DNA of 64,000 bases from Haliotis asinina (taxonomy: Eukaryota; Mollusca; Gastropoda; Lepetellida; Haliotidae): contig NC_090287.1 of NCBI RefSeq assembly GCF_037392515.1, positions 12,389,001 to 12,453,000 on the forward strand, given 5' to 3'. Positions 12,361 to 23,139 of this stretch are shown one piece after another. Positions within the stretch are counted from its first letter, which is position 1. The number at the start of each line of letters is the position of its first letter. The notes under the pieces were generated by a model. That model did no database searches. It was not told where the DNA came from and saw nothing but the letters and a program-made list of their open reading frames with translations. A program made the position numbers and the translations under genes.

Positions 12361-13213
12361 AAGAGAAAGTTTAACTGAGTAAATGCTTTCCCTCTTGTGC
12401 ATATAAATGGCGTCTGGTTAGAGCCAAACAAGAATGTGCATGAGACAACTGGTGCTTGATGTAAAAGGTTACTAATGGGTGGTCAAGCAAGTTGGTTGAT
12501 GCACATAATTGTATCACAAATGCGTAGATAGATGCTTATAGTGTCAGTCACTGGAGTGTCTCGTACAGCCTTGACCATGTTGACTTACACAGGACTTTCG
12601 TCATATAGCTGGTATATAGCCAGTAGCGGCGTGAAATAAAAACTGAAACCAGGTCGCCGAGCTGGAGACAATTCGAACTCATTTGTCACCACTTGCCCCA
12701 AATTTAAAGACTCCTTCGTGAATAAAAGGTGTATCTAAACACATATACCCAATATACAGCTGGCTGTGTTTAATCATTCGTTAAGTCAGTCGAAGCTCTG
12801 ATGGCATATGCAATATATATGGCGAAGTATGTAGGAATCTATATGCAACGTTGACAACTCTTTGTCTATCTATTTAAGCTTTGTCGACACGAGAGGATTA
12901 TTAGCCGCTTTCCTGGCATATCCTGGAATAAAACGACTTACTCACGAATGATGAGTGGGACACAGGTGGGACGCATACGTTTTGGGTTCTCCATATCGTC
13001 CCATATCACCCCGAACACTACCACTAGTACAAACCATGCATGATTGTGGATTTTTGCGTTGGCGACCTGTTCTTTTTTCCACACAGAAAATAGCCTGCAC
13101 CAAGATCAACTCTCTTTCCGCGGCACTAAGGCCAAAATAACAACGAAACAGTGAACATATATTTCTGTACGTAACTGGTTAAGGCTTCCTTTCGGTACGT
13201 CGTGTGTTTGTTT

Positions 13214-13556
13214 TTCACACATAATTGTATGGAAATTGTATGGAAAAGAGTTGCACTAAAGAGTCTGGAATACTTACATTGACACAGAAGCAGAAACACG
13301 ACTGACGACAACATCATGGACAGTAAGTAAGACTCTGTTCTGTTATCTTTGGTGTGAGTTCACTTCTGTTTTAAAGGCTTTTTGTAAAGAGAGTGAATAT
13401 TTTTATCAGTGGCGAATATTTATAACCAACGTGAACTGAATTGTGCCATAGTACAGTAAAAGTAGGACCCAGTAAAGGCATGGCTGAGTATCTATGGAGA
13501 TTATCATGAGATCTCACAACAAGAAGGAAAGTATTGCTAAGAACCAAGATGAACAG
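13214..13556 (+). repeat. Direct duplication block b, copy 2
   Basis: Second copy of 3431-3766. Here ACATCATGGACA is followed by GTAAGTAAG, a consensus splice donor right after a short ATG context; copy 1 has AGTTGGAAGG instead. This may be an exon end of an unrecognised transcript or chance. Similarity ends near AAGATGAACA. Confidence 0.8.
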
Positions 13557-14469
13557 GTGTTATGCGATGACCAGATGACCCCATGAGTGACTGACTCCGT
13601 TGGAACCCGGTCTTGAATAGGTAATCAGCAACATATGCTTGCTGTACGAGGTGTCCAAATGGACTCGTTAGTCGTGATCAGATTTGACTTGGTTGAAGTA
13701 ATCGTACCCGGATACATGGCATTACACCAAATGCCACCCATAAAGACACGATGACAACATTTTGATAGCATGTCGGTTTCAGTGCCAATGTGAAGCTGCA
13801 GCAGACTTTATGAATGACAGGCACAGCCGACGGAAATGATCCAGAGAATTCACTGGGTTCTCATGATTGACCTGTGAAAAACTGAGCGCCATATTGCCAG
13901 CTCAGCAGGCACTACTCATAGTAGAGCGTATTTCACTGTCGCAGATAATTTGGCAATGACATTTGCCAAAACCGTAGATACACATCATGATATTCTGCTT
14001 GACACTGATCCAGCAAGATTCTTGCAAGGATTCTATGTGTTCATCCACTGCTTGTCACAATGCCATCTAAGGTGCCATATTTCGCTATGCAGAGTTCATC
14101 CACTGCTTGTCAAATTTCCAGAGATCCCATAGACCTCTGCTTTCCGTTTACTAACTGGTCACAGCGGAACTATATAGTTGCTCAAAAGACTCACGCTGAT
14201 TTGTCAAAGCACCCCCATGACATCACAGTAAGGTCAAACGATATGTATCAATCAAGCAGTTTCTTCAACAGTGCGGAGTTGGCGCCAAAATCGTCAGTCG
14301 GGTACAACAGTGGACTGGATCTCCTGACTGTACTGTTCATGGATCAACATCCTCTCAACGCTGCAGCTGTGGGCTTTGTTTTCATGTGTCAGCGTCAAAT
14401 CGTTCAAAAAGATGCACTGACCCTTTAGGTCCGGAGAAGAAGACATAGAAGACGACGTCGTTACTAGGT
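13557..14469. other. Unassigned sequence before the Harbinger remnant
   Basis: Contains open frames at 13950-14132 and 14060-14428 that I do not recognise. They may be the 5' part or accessory gene of the same decayed transposon. Confidence 0.4.
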
Positions 14470-15180
14470 TCGACCGTGCATGCAAGCTGATATGAGGCTG
14501 CTATATGGCACACCACCAGACTCATCAATGAACCGAGAATGGAGGATTCTACAACATTCTTCAATCTGTTGAGATTTACGCCAGAATGTTTTGAGACAAC
14601 AAGACTCACGAAGGGTGCCAGGAGAACCCCTAAACATGGTCTCAAGTTAGCCTGCACCTTAAAGCACCTAGTGGCTGGCGTCGATAGCCATCACTGTGGT
14701 ACTGATTCAGGGTTGTTCGAGAAACCATTTGCAAGTTAATCCCCGAAGCCACAGCCGATGAGTATGCTGATGAAGTGATCCAGTGTCCCACTCGCTGATT
14801 AAGAATGACATGCAATTGCTGGAGAATACGAGAGGTGTTGGAACCTTCCACATTTGATGATGGTACTTGATGGCAAGCACGAAACTGATGAACTCTGCAG
14901 TTTCTACCAGCCTCTACCTTAAATTATACATTTCTTCTCAGTGGTCCTCATGGCACTTCTTGGTGCGAACTATTGGTTTTGTGGATAGACACCAGTGGTA
15001 AAGGACATATGTCTGACGCACAGCCGTACATTGCATCTGAGCTAAAAGAGAGAGTGTATTGTGGTCAAATAAGATTCCCACAACTAAGCCTGTGCCCAAT
15101 GACAATCAGAACATGCCATACTTCATGGTCGGGGATGACAACAGGAAATGCCAACCACATTACAGGACCCTACACAGCAT
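14470..15180 (+). pseudogene. PIF/Harbinger (HARBI1-like) transposase remnant
   Basis: Recognisable blocks lie in changing frames, in the right order for the family. They are FFNLLRFTPECFETTRLT and HGLKLACTLKHLVAG (14539-14690), an EYADEVIQCPT block near 14755-14795, a VVLMALLGANYWFLWID block followed by GKGHMSDAQPYIASELKERV (14940-15055), and a PNDNQNMPYFMVGDDN block near 15095-15140. HARBI1-type proteins show FF-LRM-P--FDELL, GLKLA-TLR-LA-G and the DDE domain GANYKFLW-D-GG-G--SDAQ. Several frameshifts and stops make it a pseudogene. The first DDE segment is poor and I found no terminal inverted repeats. Confidence 0.7.
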
Positions 15181-15956
15181 AGCTTGAAACCCTATAACGG
15201 TACTTCTGGAGCTCTCTTGGAGGAGCAGTAGTATGGCAACAGAAGATGATTTGGGATAACTGAATACAGACTGTTTTGTTACGTGAAGTGGACTTAGATA
15301 AGGATGGCAACGGATAAACTGTATTGCTAACAGCAACTGTTAGAGTGCCTCAATGAATATTGAGCCTAACTAATTTTCATATTGAGCAATGTTCATGATT
15401 TGTAGTTTATAAGGACTTAAAATCTTAAACGTCTGAGCTGTGACGCGTGTGTGTGTAAGAAGATTCAAGTAAAAATGTTGTGAAGTGGCAATTGCAACAA
15501 CTGTCATTGATAGGTCTTCGAACATTTCTGTTCATTCGTGGACCCATCTTCAGAATGTTGGTGTGGTATTGTCAAATGAAAATCTTTGGAGTGAATATCG
15601 GTTGTCACTCGATTTGGAGTCCGTTGGCAGTTATATGTCAACGCTTTCTATACAATATGTGTCGAATGGCAGATGAGTTAATGGGCGATTACCCTCCGAT
15701 GTCGGATAGCAATCGGACGATGCAAATTATCACGTTACCCTCCGATCGAACTAGTGATAGGCGGCTATCAGGCGCGTGGGTTTGGCCAAAGTTTGCAATC
15801 AGATGAACGCCAGATGACTGTTGATCATTGGACACTTGCCATATAGCCGTCAAATGTCGGCTAGACACGTCCGATAGCTGCACAGCACGAATCTGACTCG
15901 ACATTCATCCGACAATGACTTGTGATTGTACGATGCCATTTAGAAAGTGGTCAAAT

Positions 15957-16159
15957 GCAACATATGTAATATTTGGGATTTCACTTACACTGGTGGAAGT
16001 CGTGGTGGCTGAGCGGGCTAGGCGGCTGACTTTGTGTGCTGGCGATTAGGTGCCTGACTCTGAGGGTGCGGGTTCGAATCCCGGATGGGACTCAACCCAA
16101 AAAGTACTAGAATTTGTACTTTACTAAGAAAGTGAAATCCCAAATATGACACATGTTGC
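15957..16159. repeat. 31 bp inverted repeat enclosing a tRNA-Leu-like sequence
   Basis: The left arm (15957-15987) contains ATATTTGGGATTTCACTT and the right arm (about 16129-16159) contains AAGTGAAATCCCAAATAT, so they can pair over about 30 bp. The whole is a small foldback unit of about 200 bp with a tRNA-like core. Confidence 0.75.
15999..16091 (+). ncRNA. tRNA-Leu-like pol III sequence (pseudo-tRNA or tRNA-derived SINE head)
   Basis: Carries a class II tRNA layout: A box TGGCTGAGCGG, a long variable region, and B box GGTTCGAATCC. Length (about 93 nt) and the GGCTGAGCGG start resemble tRNA-Leu. The acceptor stem pairs poorly and the T stem has a mismatch, so I call it a pseudo-tRNA, not a functional tRNA gene. 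Confidence 0.5.
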
Positions 16160-16550
16160 GACAATGACTTGATTTGCAACCGGAAATAGCGTCCGATGGT
16201 GAACTAAGCTCTGGGCTTAGTTCCTTCATCGGACGATTTCGTCTCATGGGATGACGCCCGATCAGAGACTGATCCGATAGTCGACAAACACAAATCGGAT
16301 AAATCGGACTTGATACGATGCTCTTTGGTGGGTTCCAGACAGAAAAATATTTGCTTCCGATGAGTGACCGATGACGCCGTAAATTATTGTGGAATGGGGG
16401 TGTAATGGTTATAATAATAATCCATGTTATAGCGCGCATTTATCGATGCACATTGCATGCTCAAACTTGTCAAAGCGCTGACATATTACCCCTAGTCAAT
16501 GAGTGGAGAATACAACTGGTCGCCTGTCAGACGCTCCAAACAGCATGACA

Positions 16551-16825
16551 GATTAATGGGAACTGATCCAACCAATATTTGCTCTGTACCAGGGTTATAT
16601 ACTTTGATGTGATTGGCCGGGATTAATGGAAACTAATGCAACCAATGTTTGCTCTGCGGGTTATAAACTTTGCTGTGATTGGCTGCAAATAATGGAAACC
16701 GATCCAAGCAATGTGTGCTGGTGCAAGGGCGATAAACTTTGGTTTGATATTGGCTGCGGTTAATATGAAGTGATTCAACCAATGCATTCTCTGCGCAAAG
16801 GCCGATAACTTTGGCATAGCTGACA
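16551..16825. repeat. Four tandem 66-71 bp units, each with paired CCAAT boxes
   Basis: Units begin near 16551, 16621, 16687 and 16758 with GATTAATGG(A/G)AA or a close variant. Each holds CAACCAATG (or CAAGCAATG), a TATAAACTTTG/GATAACTTTG segment and GTGATTGGC (CCAAT on the other strand). The third and fourth units are more diverged. Confidence 0.75.
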
Positions 16826-16859
16826 GCATGCCACATTTATGAGTTGACACTGTTCCCTC

Positions 16860-18482
16860 CCACTAGAATTGAACCAGTTCCGTCATCCTTGTATACATTG
16901 TCATATGGTTCTCTCAGTTACTGCACACACTGACTGAACTCACTTGACTCACATACATGTACAAGTATACCCATACTGAACTAAGGTTAACTTATCTTTG
17001 TTGTCAACCATGTACTTTCAATGCATGATTAATTTGTGACAATACACATCCGGCTGACTAATTGCCACGTGCAGGAATAAACAGGGCTAAATACTGTAAA
17101 ACACGTATTTGGGCGGCTCATTTCGTGATGAGATCCAGAGCTGACAGCTGCTGGACTGCAAAGCTTCTAATTATGATGAATGTACATGCCATGGACGGGA
17201 GTGAAATCTTATGCATCTGTTACCAACTTGCCGGATTGGACAGCTGCCAGTTTTGACAGCTTCCACTCCATATATGACTCCAGACTGACCATTCCTGGTC
17301 AGTAAGCTTTAACACCATCTTTCAACATCTTTTGGGATTATGTAGCTGTGTTTGAACCCTGAACTTCGGCTCTCTCAGACGTTCTATCCACAAGAACATG
17401 CACTCAGTCTTTGAGAATCAATCTAGATAGACACAATGCATTAACATGGGAAAATAGTTTATTTACACTGATGAAAATAATATGAAAAAACTACACAGAC
17501 AATGAAAGGCAATGTAAGACAGATTGCCTAACTTGCATGAACATGAATTTTAGAAGGTGCAATCTGATATATTGTATGTGAATTGACTATGGACATAAAT
17601 GCAGGTGTGTTATTTAACTATACCTGTATGACTTATGCAAACATGAAACAGTTGAAATACATACAGAAAATATTTAGAAGATGCAGTCTGACATATTGCA
17701 TGTGAACGGACATAAAACAGCTGAAAAATATACAGAAAAATAACATTTGTCTCTGTTCTAACAAACCGAATACTAAACACTCTCACATGTTTACTCATGT
17801 TTAAACCTTCAAAATTCCTGTCTAAGATAAACAAAACTAAAGATCAAGAATTCAATACACATTCTGTTATTTCATTGATCTTTAACTATTCTTTTAGACC
17901 AGTTTACAGTTTTCAATAACATCAGATTTCCAACCAGTCATGAAAAAGACACATAACCACCAAGTTTATATTACCTTATGACAGTGGACTACTTGACTGT
18001 ACTGTGATAAACATCATAACCTACACAAAAGTCACAGCAAAGGATCAGGAAACATTCACCGGTTCAACTGTCCAAGCATATACAGGTATGTACCGTCAAT
18101 AACATATCACACCAGTGTATGAAATAGCATCTGCCTGGCAGCCTGCTGCTTGCTACTGAATATGCCGGGCTTACAACTTTATTTTATAGCCCGCCCTGTG
18201 GGGAAAAATACATTTTTAAAGAGTATATATTTGACTATGCCACGGACTACGTGAAATATTTCAAAAATAATTTACAATTGGGGTAGCTTGACAGTGTCTG
18301 TATAGCTCATGATCAGTCAAATCGTAACTTCTACAGATCAGACTACCCATCTAACACTAAATGTGACTGGTCGAGACAATCCTTTCAGAGAATGAACAAT
18401 ATCGTTCTTTTCCGCTTTTCTGATTCAGATGGCAGTGAGACTAAATGAACACTGACTACCAAGTCATGGTTTTATTATATTT
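16860..18482. other. Intergenic, nothing coding recognised
   Basis: A loose tandem duplication at about 17550-17745 (TTTAGAAG(G/A)TGCA(A/G)TCTGA...ATATTG(T/C)ATGTGAA). Otherwise unique AT-rich sequence. Confidence 0.5.
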
Positions 18483-18622
18483 GATTTTGCACATATTTAA
18501 GTTAACCTCACTAGAAGTAATTCATTAATTACATTATTTTAACACCATACCTCAATTACCTATATTTAATACAGGTCTGGTTACTTGTCAACAGAGTTTC
18601 ATACACTGATCACACATGGTAA
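18483..18622. repeat. 140 bp segment present again in exact inverse at 19626-19765
   Basis: Runs from GATTTTGCACATATTTAAG to CACACATGGTAA. I found no mismatch with the inverse copy about 1 kb downstream. No arms flank this copy, so it is probably the source. Confidence 0.85.
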
Positions 18623-19543
18623 ATTCTAGTTACAGCCAACTGCACCATTTTTTTAAAGCCATACTACTGGTTTCTTATTATTGTCTAGCATTACAACCTG
18701 AAAATGTACTGATGTTATAGAAACATACTACATGAAATGCATCTTATTTCAGTTGCTAATTCTTGTATATGGTCAGTGACGCCTCTTGAAACAACATCAT
18801 AATGATACACTTAATGACACACCAACACAGGGGATTAATGTTTATGACATTATAAACCATAACTCCTAATGCATTGATTTCTTGTGGCTGATGAAATAAG
18901 TGTAGCATATAACATGACCAGTGGGCAGTATTGAAAAGTAAGCCAGCTTTCCGCACTGGCATTTCCCAAGGGAAGAGGGCTGCCGTTCAATAATACCCTT
19001 AGGTCATGTTATGTCCAAACTTAAACCAACTGAAGATATGCTTTAGATATAATTTCAATATTTGGTATTCACTGATTATATCAACTGCGATAAGACTGGC
19101 AGCCAATGCCTTGCCATCCCCGTGCAATGCACCTGCTCAACACTCGCTACCCGTGCATTGCACATGAGCTGCCCGCACTATCCGTCTTGTGAGCGACCCA
19201 TGGTGCATACCAACAAACAATCTCATTCTTCACAGCAATCTTTGGTAGCCTGGTAGATGAAACCACCAAAATAGTGAGCGATGGGCTGGAAACTGGGTGA
19301 TGGCACTACATGTTGGAAACTGGAAATAATGTTATATTTTACGATCATATTCAATGATGGCAAGTCGAAGTGGTATCTATCTTCAAAACACGTAATAATT
19401 CAAAGTTCAAGGGAAGAGGGATGTTATTAAGATAATGCACGGGTCACAGGAACATTATTCAGTGATGACAAGACAAAGACATATCAATCTTCAAAACAAA
19501 TAATAACTCAAGTCTTTGAATGTCATTTAGAAGTGAAAATACA

Positions 19544-19852
19544 TAAGAATGAAGATTTTTATGGATATCAACTTCTTTATGAGAGAACACAACGTTTCGG
19601 AGTTAATGCTTACTCCTTCATCAGGTTACCATGTGTGATCAGTGTATGAAACTCTGTTGACAAGTAACCAGACCTGTATTAAATATAGGTAATTGAGGTA
19701 TGGTGTTAAAATAATGTAATTAATGAATTACTTCTAGTGAGGTTAACTTAAATATGTGCAAAATCATCCTCCTGATGAAGGAGTAAGCATTAACTCCGAA
19801 ACGTTGTGTTCTCTCATAAAGAAGTTGATATCCATAAAAATCTTCATTCTTA
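19544..19852. mobile_element. 309 bp inverted element: identical 82 bp arms around a captured 140 bp segment
   Basis: The left arm 19544-19625 and right arm 19771-19852 are exact reverse complements by eye. Read outward from the centre, each arm starts CCTGATGAAGGAGTAAGC and runs to CTTCATTCTTA. Between them lies 19626-19765, an exact inverted copy of 18483-18622. The CTGATGA...ACTCCGAAAC layout resembles the hammerhead ribozyme core found in the terminal repeats of Penelope-like elements; this link is an inference. Confidence 0.8.
19773..19798 (+). ncRNA. Hammerhead-ribozyme-like core motif
   Basis: CTGATGA, then a GGAGT/ACTCC 5 bp stem closed by an 8 nt loop, then GAAAC. This matches the conserved parts of a hammerhead ribozyme (CUGAUGA, stem II, GAAA) apart from an extra A before stem II. 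A mirrored copy is on the minus strand at about 19598-19623. Stem I, stem III and the cleavage site were not resolved, so self-cleavage is unproven. Confidence 0.4.
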
Positions 19853-20117
19853 AATAATAACTCAAAGATGCGGGCAGTGGGACATTATTAAGATACTGCC
19901 ATGGTCAGGGGGACCTTCAGGCAATTGCTCGAGGAAGTGAGATTGTATCGGATTTGACGGAAAAGTGTTCCCCAAGAAGAATAGAGAACACTGTGTGTTC
20001 AACCATGCTTTATGAGTGTCTAAAGCCTGTCCTGTGTCACACCAAACAACCTTGGAACACAGTGGTATACAACCAATTCTGGCTCCTAAAAGGAACAAAA
20101 TTCACATTTCTGGCATC

Positions 20118-20575
20118 TTTGACATAGCCAGGGTATATGTTCCAAAAAATCTCCACTACACCCTGGATGCATCAACAGCTTGGTCCAATAATTTTATTTT
20201 ATCAGATGTCCATGCTGGGAAGTTGAGCATACCAATCACAACTCACTTTTGCTTTTAAAATTATCTAACTGATTAAACCTGGCAACACAAATCGTGCAGA
20301 GAACTCTGAAAGAGGTAGAAGGAGTTCTTGGGCCTGACAACTTGTATGTATGATTTCCCGTCAATCTGAGTCGCGCTGTGAACAAACCTTGATAGCTGGG
20401 ACTGCTACCTTTGTTGACACTGGCAAGCTCGGTTGTAATGGCGACTTAGCTGATTGGTTACTGAGAAAATACAGAGCCAGCAAAGGCAGGTAAAAGAATT
20501 ATTGGGTCGAGCTATAGATGCATTCAGGGTATAGTGGAGATTTATCGGAACATATACCCTGGAGATATCAAGGGT
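20118..20575. repeat. Inverted repeat, about 55 bp arms, possible MITE
   Basis: CCAGGGTATATGTTCC...AATCTCCACTA...CCCTG-ATGCATC at 20131-20172 is inverted at 20518-20570 with few mismatches. About 350 bp without recognisable coding lies between. No clear target duplication was found. Confidence 0.5.
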
Positions 20576-20619
20576 GCATTTCTGGGTGTCTTTATGGTTT
20601 GTTTTTATGGAATTTGAAA

Positions 20620-22560
20620 CTCAGGGCCCAAAAAATCTTCAGCATCTGACCTCCGAGTCTCCCACAAAGAAAAGGACCACACAACCTTTTGTTTTCATTT
20701 AATGCTCTAGCATATACTGCCATAAATCATCATTTCACACTGATCAAGTGTATATGTTAGCAAAAACACTGATGAAATAAGACAAAACAAAAGAGCGAAA
20801 AATGAGACCTGAGTATAACAGAAACAAGAATCAGAAATGTGAAACCTTAAGTCAGATGGTTAATGAGTGAGTATACACAAAAAATAAAAGTGATTACAAA
20901 AAACGTATCACCAGGAATCTGTTGCAGTAAACTAAGTTGATAACAAGAAGACACAGTCATCAATATCCCACGCATTACCTCTAATTTCAGTGGAAGTCAA
21001 ACTAGTTGCCATGGAAACACCAAACATATTTTACTCAGAATTCCAAACCTCTCAAAAGGCACCAGTACACCATCTCTTCTCTCTACTGTTTTCTAAGATG
21101 TATACAATTAAAAATGTCCATATATAAATATTAGGGAGCGGGTATTTTAAGTTGGATAAGTTGTCCCCAATCCTGTTCACATTTGCGAATAAAATATGTC
21201 TTAAATCAAATCACACCACCAGACCATTCTATGTGTCAAGTTTGGTGAAGAAATATTGAACGGTTTTAGAGTTCTGCTCCGGAAAAGATAAACGTGTATG
21301 GACGGCCAGACGGATGTGGTGGATTTAATACCTCCCGCAAAACGTGTTGCGGGGGATAATGAGTGCCACATATGAACTGACAGAATTAATAAACAGACAT
21401 TTTGGTTACTGCAATTTGCTATATATCTGAATCAAAATGCTTGTGATTAAGTATGGTCTTAACAAATTAGATTACTACATGTAGTCACTCTGAGTCCCTT
21501 TAACCATAGTTCACTGAACATGATATGTTGTGGCCTTGGCAACATACACACTGTTACTGCCTGAGTCCATCTGTCCATCTAAGTGTATGCTGGTGAAATA
21601 TACCTGGGAACACAATGCAGCTAAAGAAACAGTAAAGCAACCAAGTATGACACTGACTGGAATTGTTATCATCAGTAATGATCCTATCACATGTTCTCGT
21701 GTTATCACGTACATAGGGGATGTCCATTTGTCACAACAATCAACCTGTTCCCTTAATTCTCTTGATCAGTATGTACACTGAGCACTGATACAGAATGGTG
21801 TTATCGTTTCCGACTAAGACTAGGTGTGGTTTGGATTGAAGCGTCAGCAGCAACTACTTTCTTTCTCCGTCTCCTTGTTGTTTTCTTTACGATGCCCGGA
21901 GATCTGGCACTGAGTGGGGATCTGGCACCTGTGAGGGACAAGGTCAGAAATGGGCATCAGTCAAAGGCACAAAATAAGAATGGGAGATAAATCTGTGTTT
22001 GTTTAATTTGGGAATAATGGTCAGATAAATGAGTGAGAGATCAGCAAAGTTGTCCAATTTATTTCAAAAACTAACCAGTCAGGTGAAGCTAAGGATACGT
22101 CTGAGGGTTAATTGAGGTATTGAGTGCATGTGTGAGCAAATGGACAATTTATCAATAAAGAGTCACTGACACCACCTTGCACATAGCTTCTGTCGCAACC
22201 ATAAATTTGGACACATGAAGATATGTTTATAGCAAGTCTAAGGAATGACTTGCACAAAGAAAGACTGGCACATTTCCATGGTATTTTATTGCATTAACAA
22301 GTTATCACATCTTCACAAAACCATCTCATGAGAAATTTCTGTACCTAACGTGTTCGGTTTTTTAATTGAATTTAGCGGTCATAATCAGTGATAAAGGACT
22401 GCAAAATTGAAAACAGAGTAGCTTTATGTTTTAATCAAGACATATTACAACATTTCATGTCTGCACACACAATCTGAATTTGTACACACTGTATTATCTT
22501 GATTATGTATGCATTAACATAGACAGAATTACAGCGTTGTATGTACCAATTTTTTTTATC
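20620..22560. other. Intergenic, nothing coding recognised
   Basis: Apart from the dispersed repeat at about 21.1-21.37 kb, I see no exon, repeat or RNA here. Confidence 0.5.
21100..21365 (+). repeat. Probable dispersed repeat with short hairpin end
   Basis: GACGGCCAGACGGATGTGG, then CCTCCCGCAAAACGTGTTGC-GGGGGATAA. This GC hairpin and 'GGGGGATAA' ending is a common molluscan repeat terminus. The left border is not defined. Confidence 0.45.
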
Positions 22561-22567
22561 TGTATAT

Positions 22568-22832
22568 GACCTGTGAAGGTCCAGTGTAGAATAGGTCTTC
22601 AGCAATCCATGCTTGCCACAAAAGGTGACTATGCTTGTTGTAAGAGGCACCTAACGGCATCCAGCGCTTAGACTCACCGACTTGGTTGATACATGTCATC
22701 GGTTCCTAATTGTGCATATTGGTACTCATGCTGTTGATCACTGGATTGTCTGGTCCAGTTTTGATTATTTACATAATGTCGTCATATAGCTGTTATATTG
22801 CTGAGTGCAGCATAAAACCAAACTCACTCACT
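22568..22832 (+). repeat. Abalone-type SINE-like repeat
   Basis: Same family as 5558-5812, ending AACTCACTCACT. It is diverged in the middle and lies directly before another copy in the same orientation. Confidence 0.85.
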
Positions 22833-22877
22833 TTTATCTGTATGTTCTATATGGCTCTGTATCTCTAAAAAAATTCA

Positions 22878-23135
22878 ACCTGTGAAGGTCCGTGGTAGAA
22901 TAGGCCTTCAGAAACCCGTGCTCGCCGTAAAAGGCGACTATGCTTGTCGTAAGACGCAACTAACGGGATCGGGTGGTCAGACTCGCTGACTTGGTTGACA
23001 CATGTCATAGGTTCCCAGTTGCACAGATCGATGCTCATACTGTTCATCGCTGGATTGTCTACTCCAGACTCGATCATATACAGATCGCCACCGCTAGAAT
23101 ATTGCTGAGTGCGGTGTAAAACTAAACTCACTCAC
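22878..23135 (+). repeat. Abalone-type SINE-like repeat
   Basis: Well-preserved copy from TGTGAAGGTCC to AACTCACTCAC. It gives an 88-residue open frame on the minus strand that is only repeat. Confidence 0.87.
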
Positions 23136-23139
23136 ACAA

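Larger units (their letters stand above)
15690..16330. other. Cluster of TCCGAT/ATCGGA words
   Basis: At least ten copies of TCCGAT, ATCGGA or one-base variants occur on both strands around the tRNA-like foldback (for example near 15696, 15705, 15713, 15740, 15869, 16190, 16229, 16276, 16295). Such clusters are seen in subterminal regions of some DNA transposons. No transposase is present. Confidence 0.5.

Noticed and set aside
15999-16091. Functional tRNA-Leu gene
   Set aside because: Acceptor and T stems pair poorly, and it sits inside a foldback repeat. It is kept only as a pseudo-tRNA.
22865-23131. 88-codon minus-strand frame; similar frames at 34.85-35.2 kb and 33.25-33.48 kb
   Set aside because: All translate the same SINE-like repeat, not a protein family.
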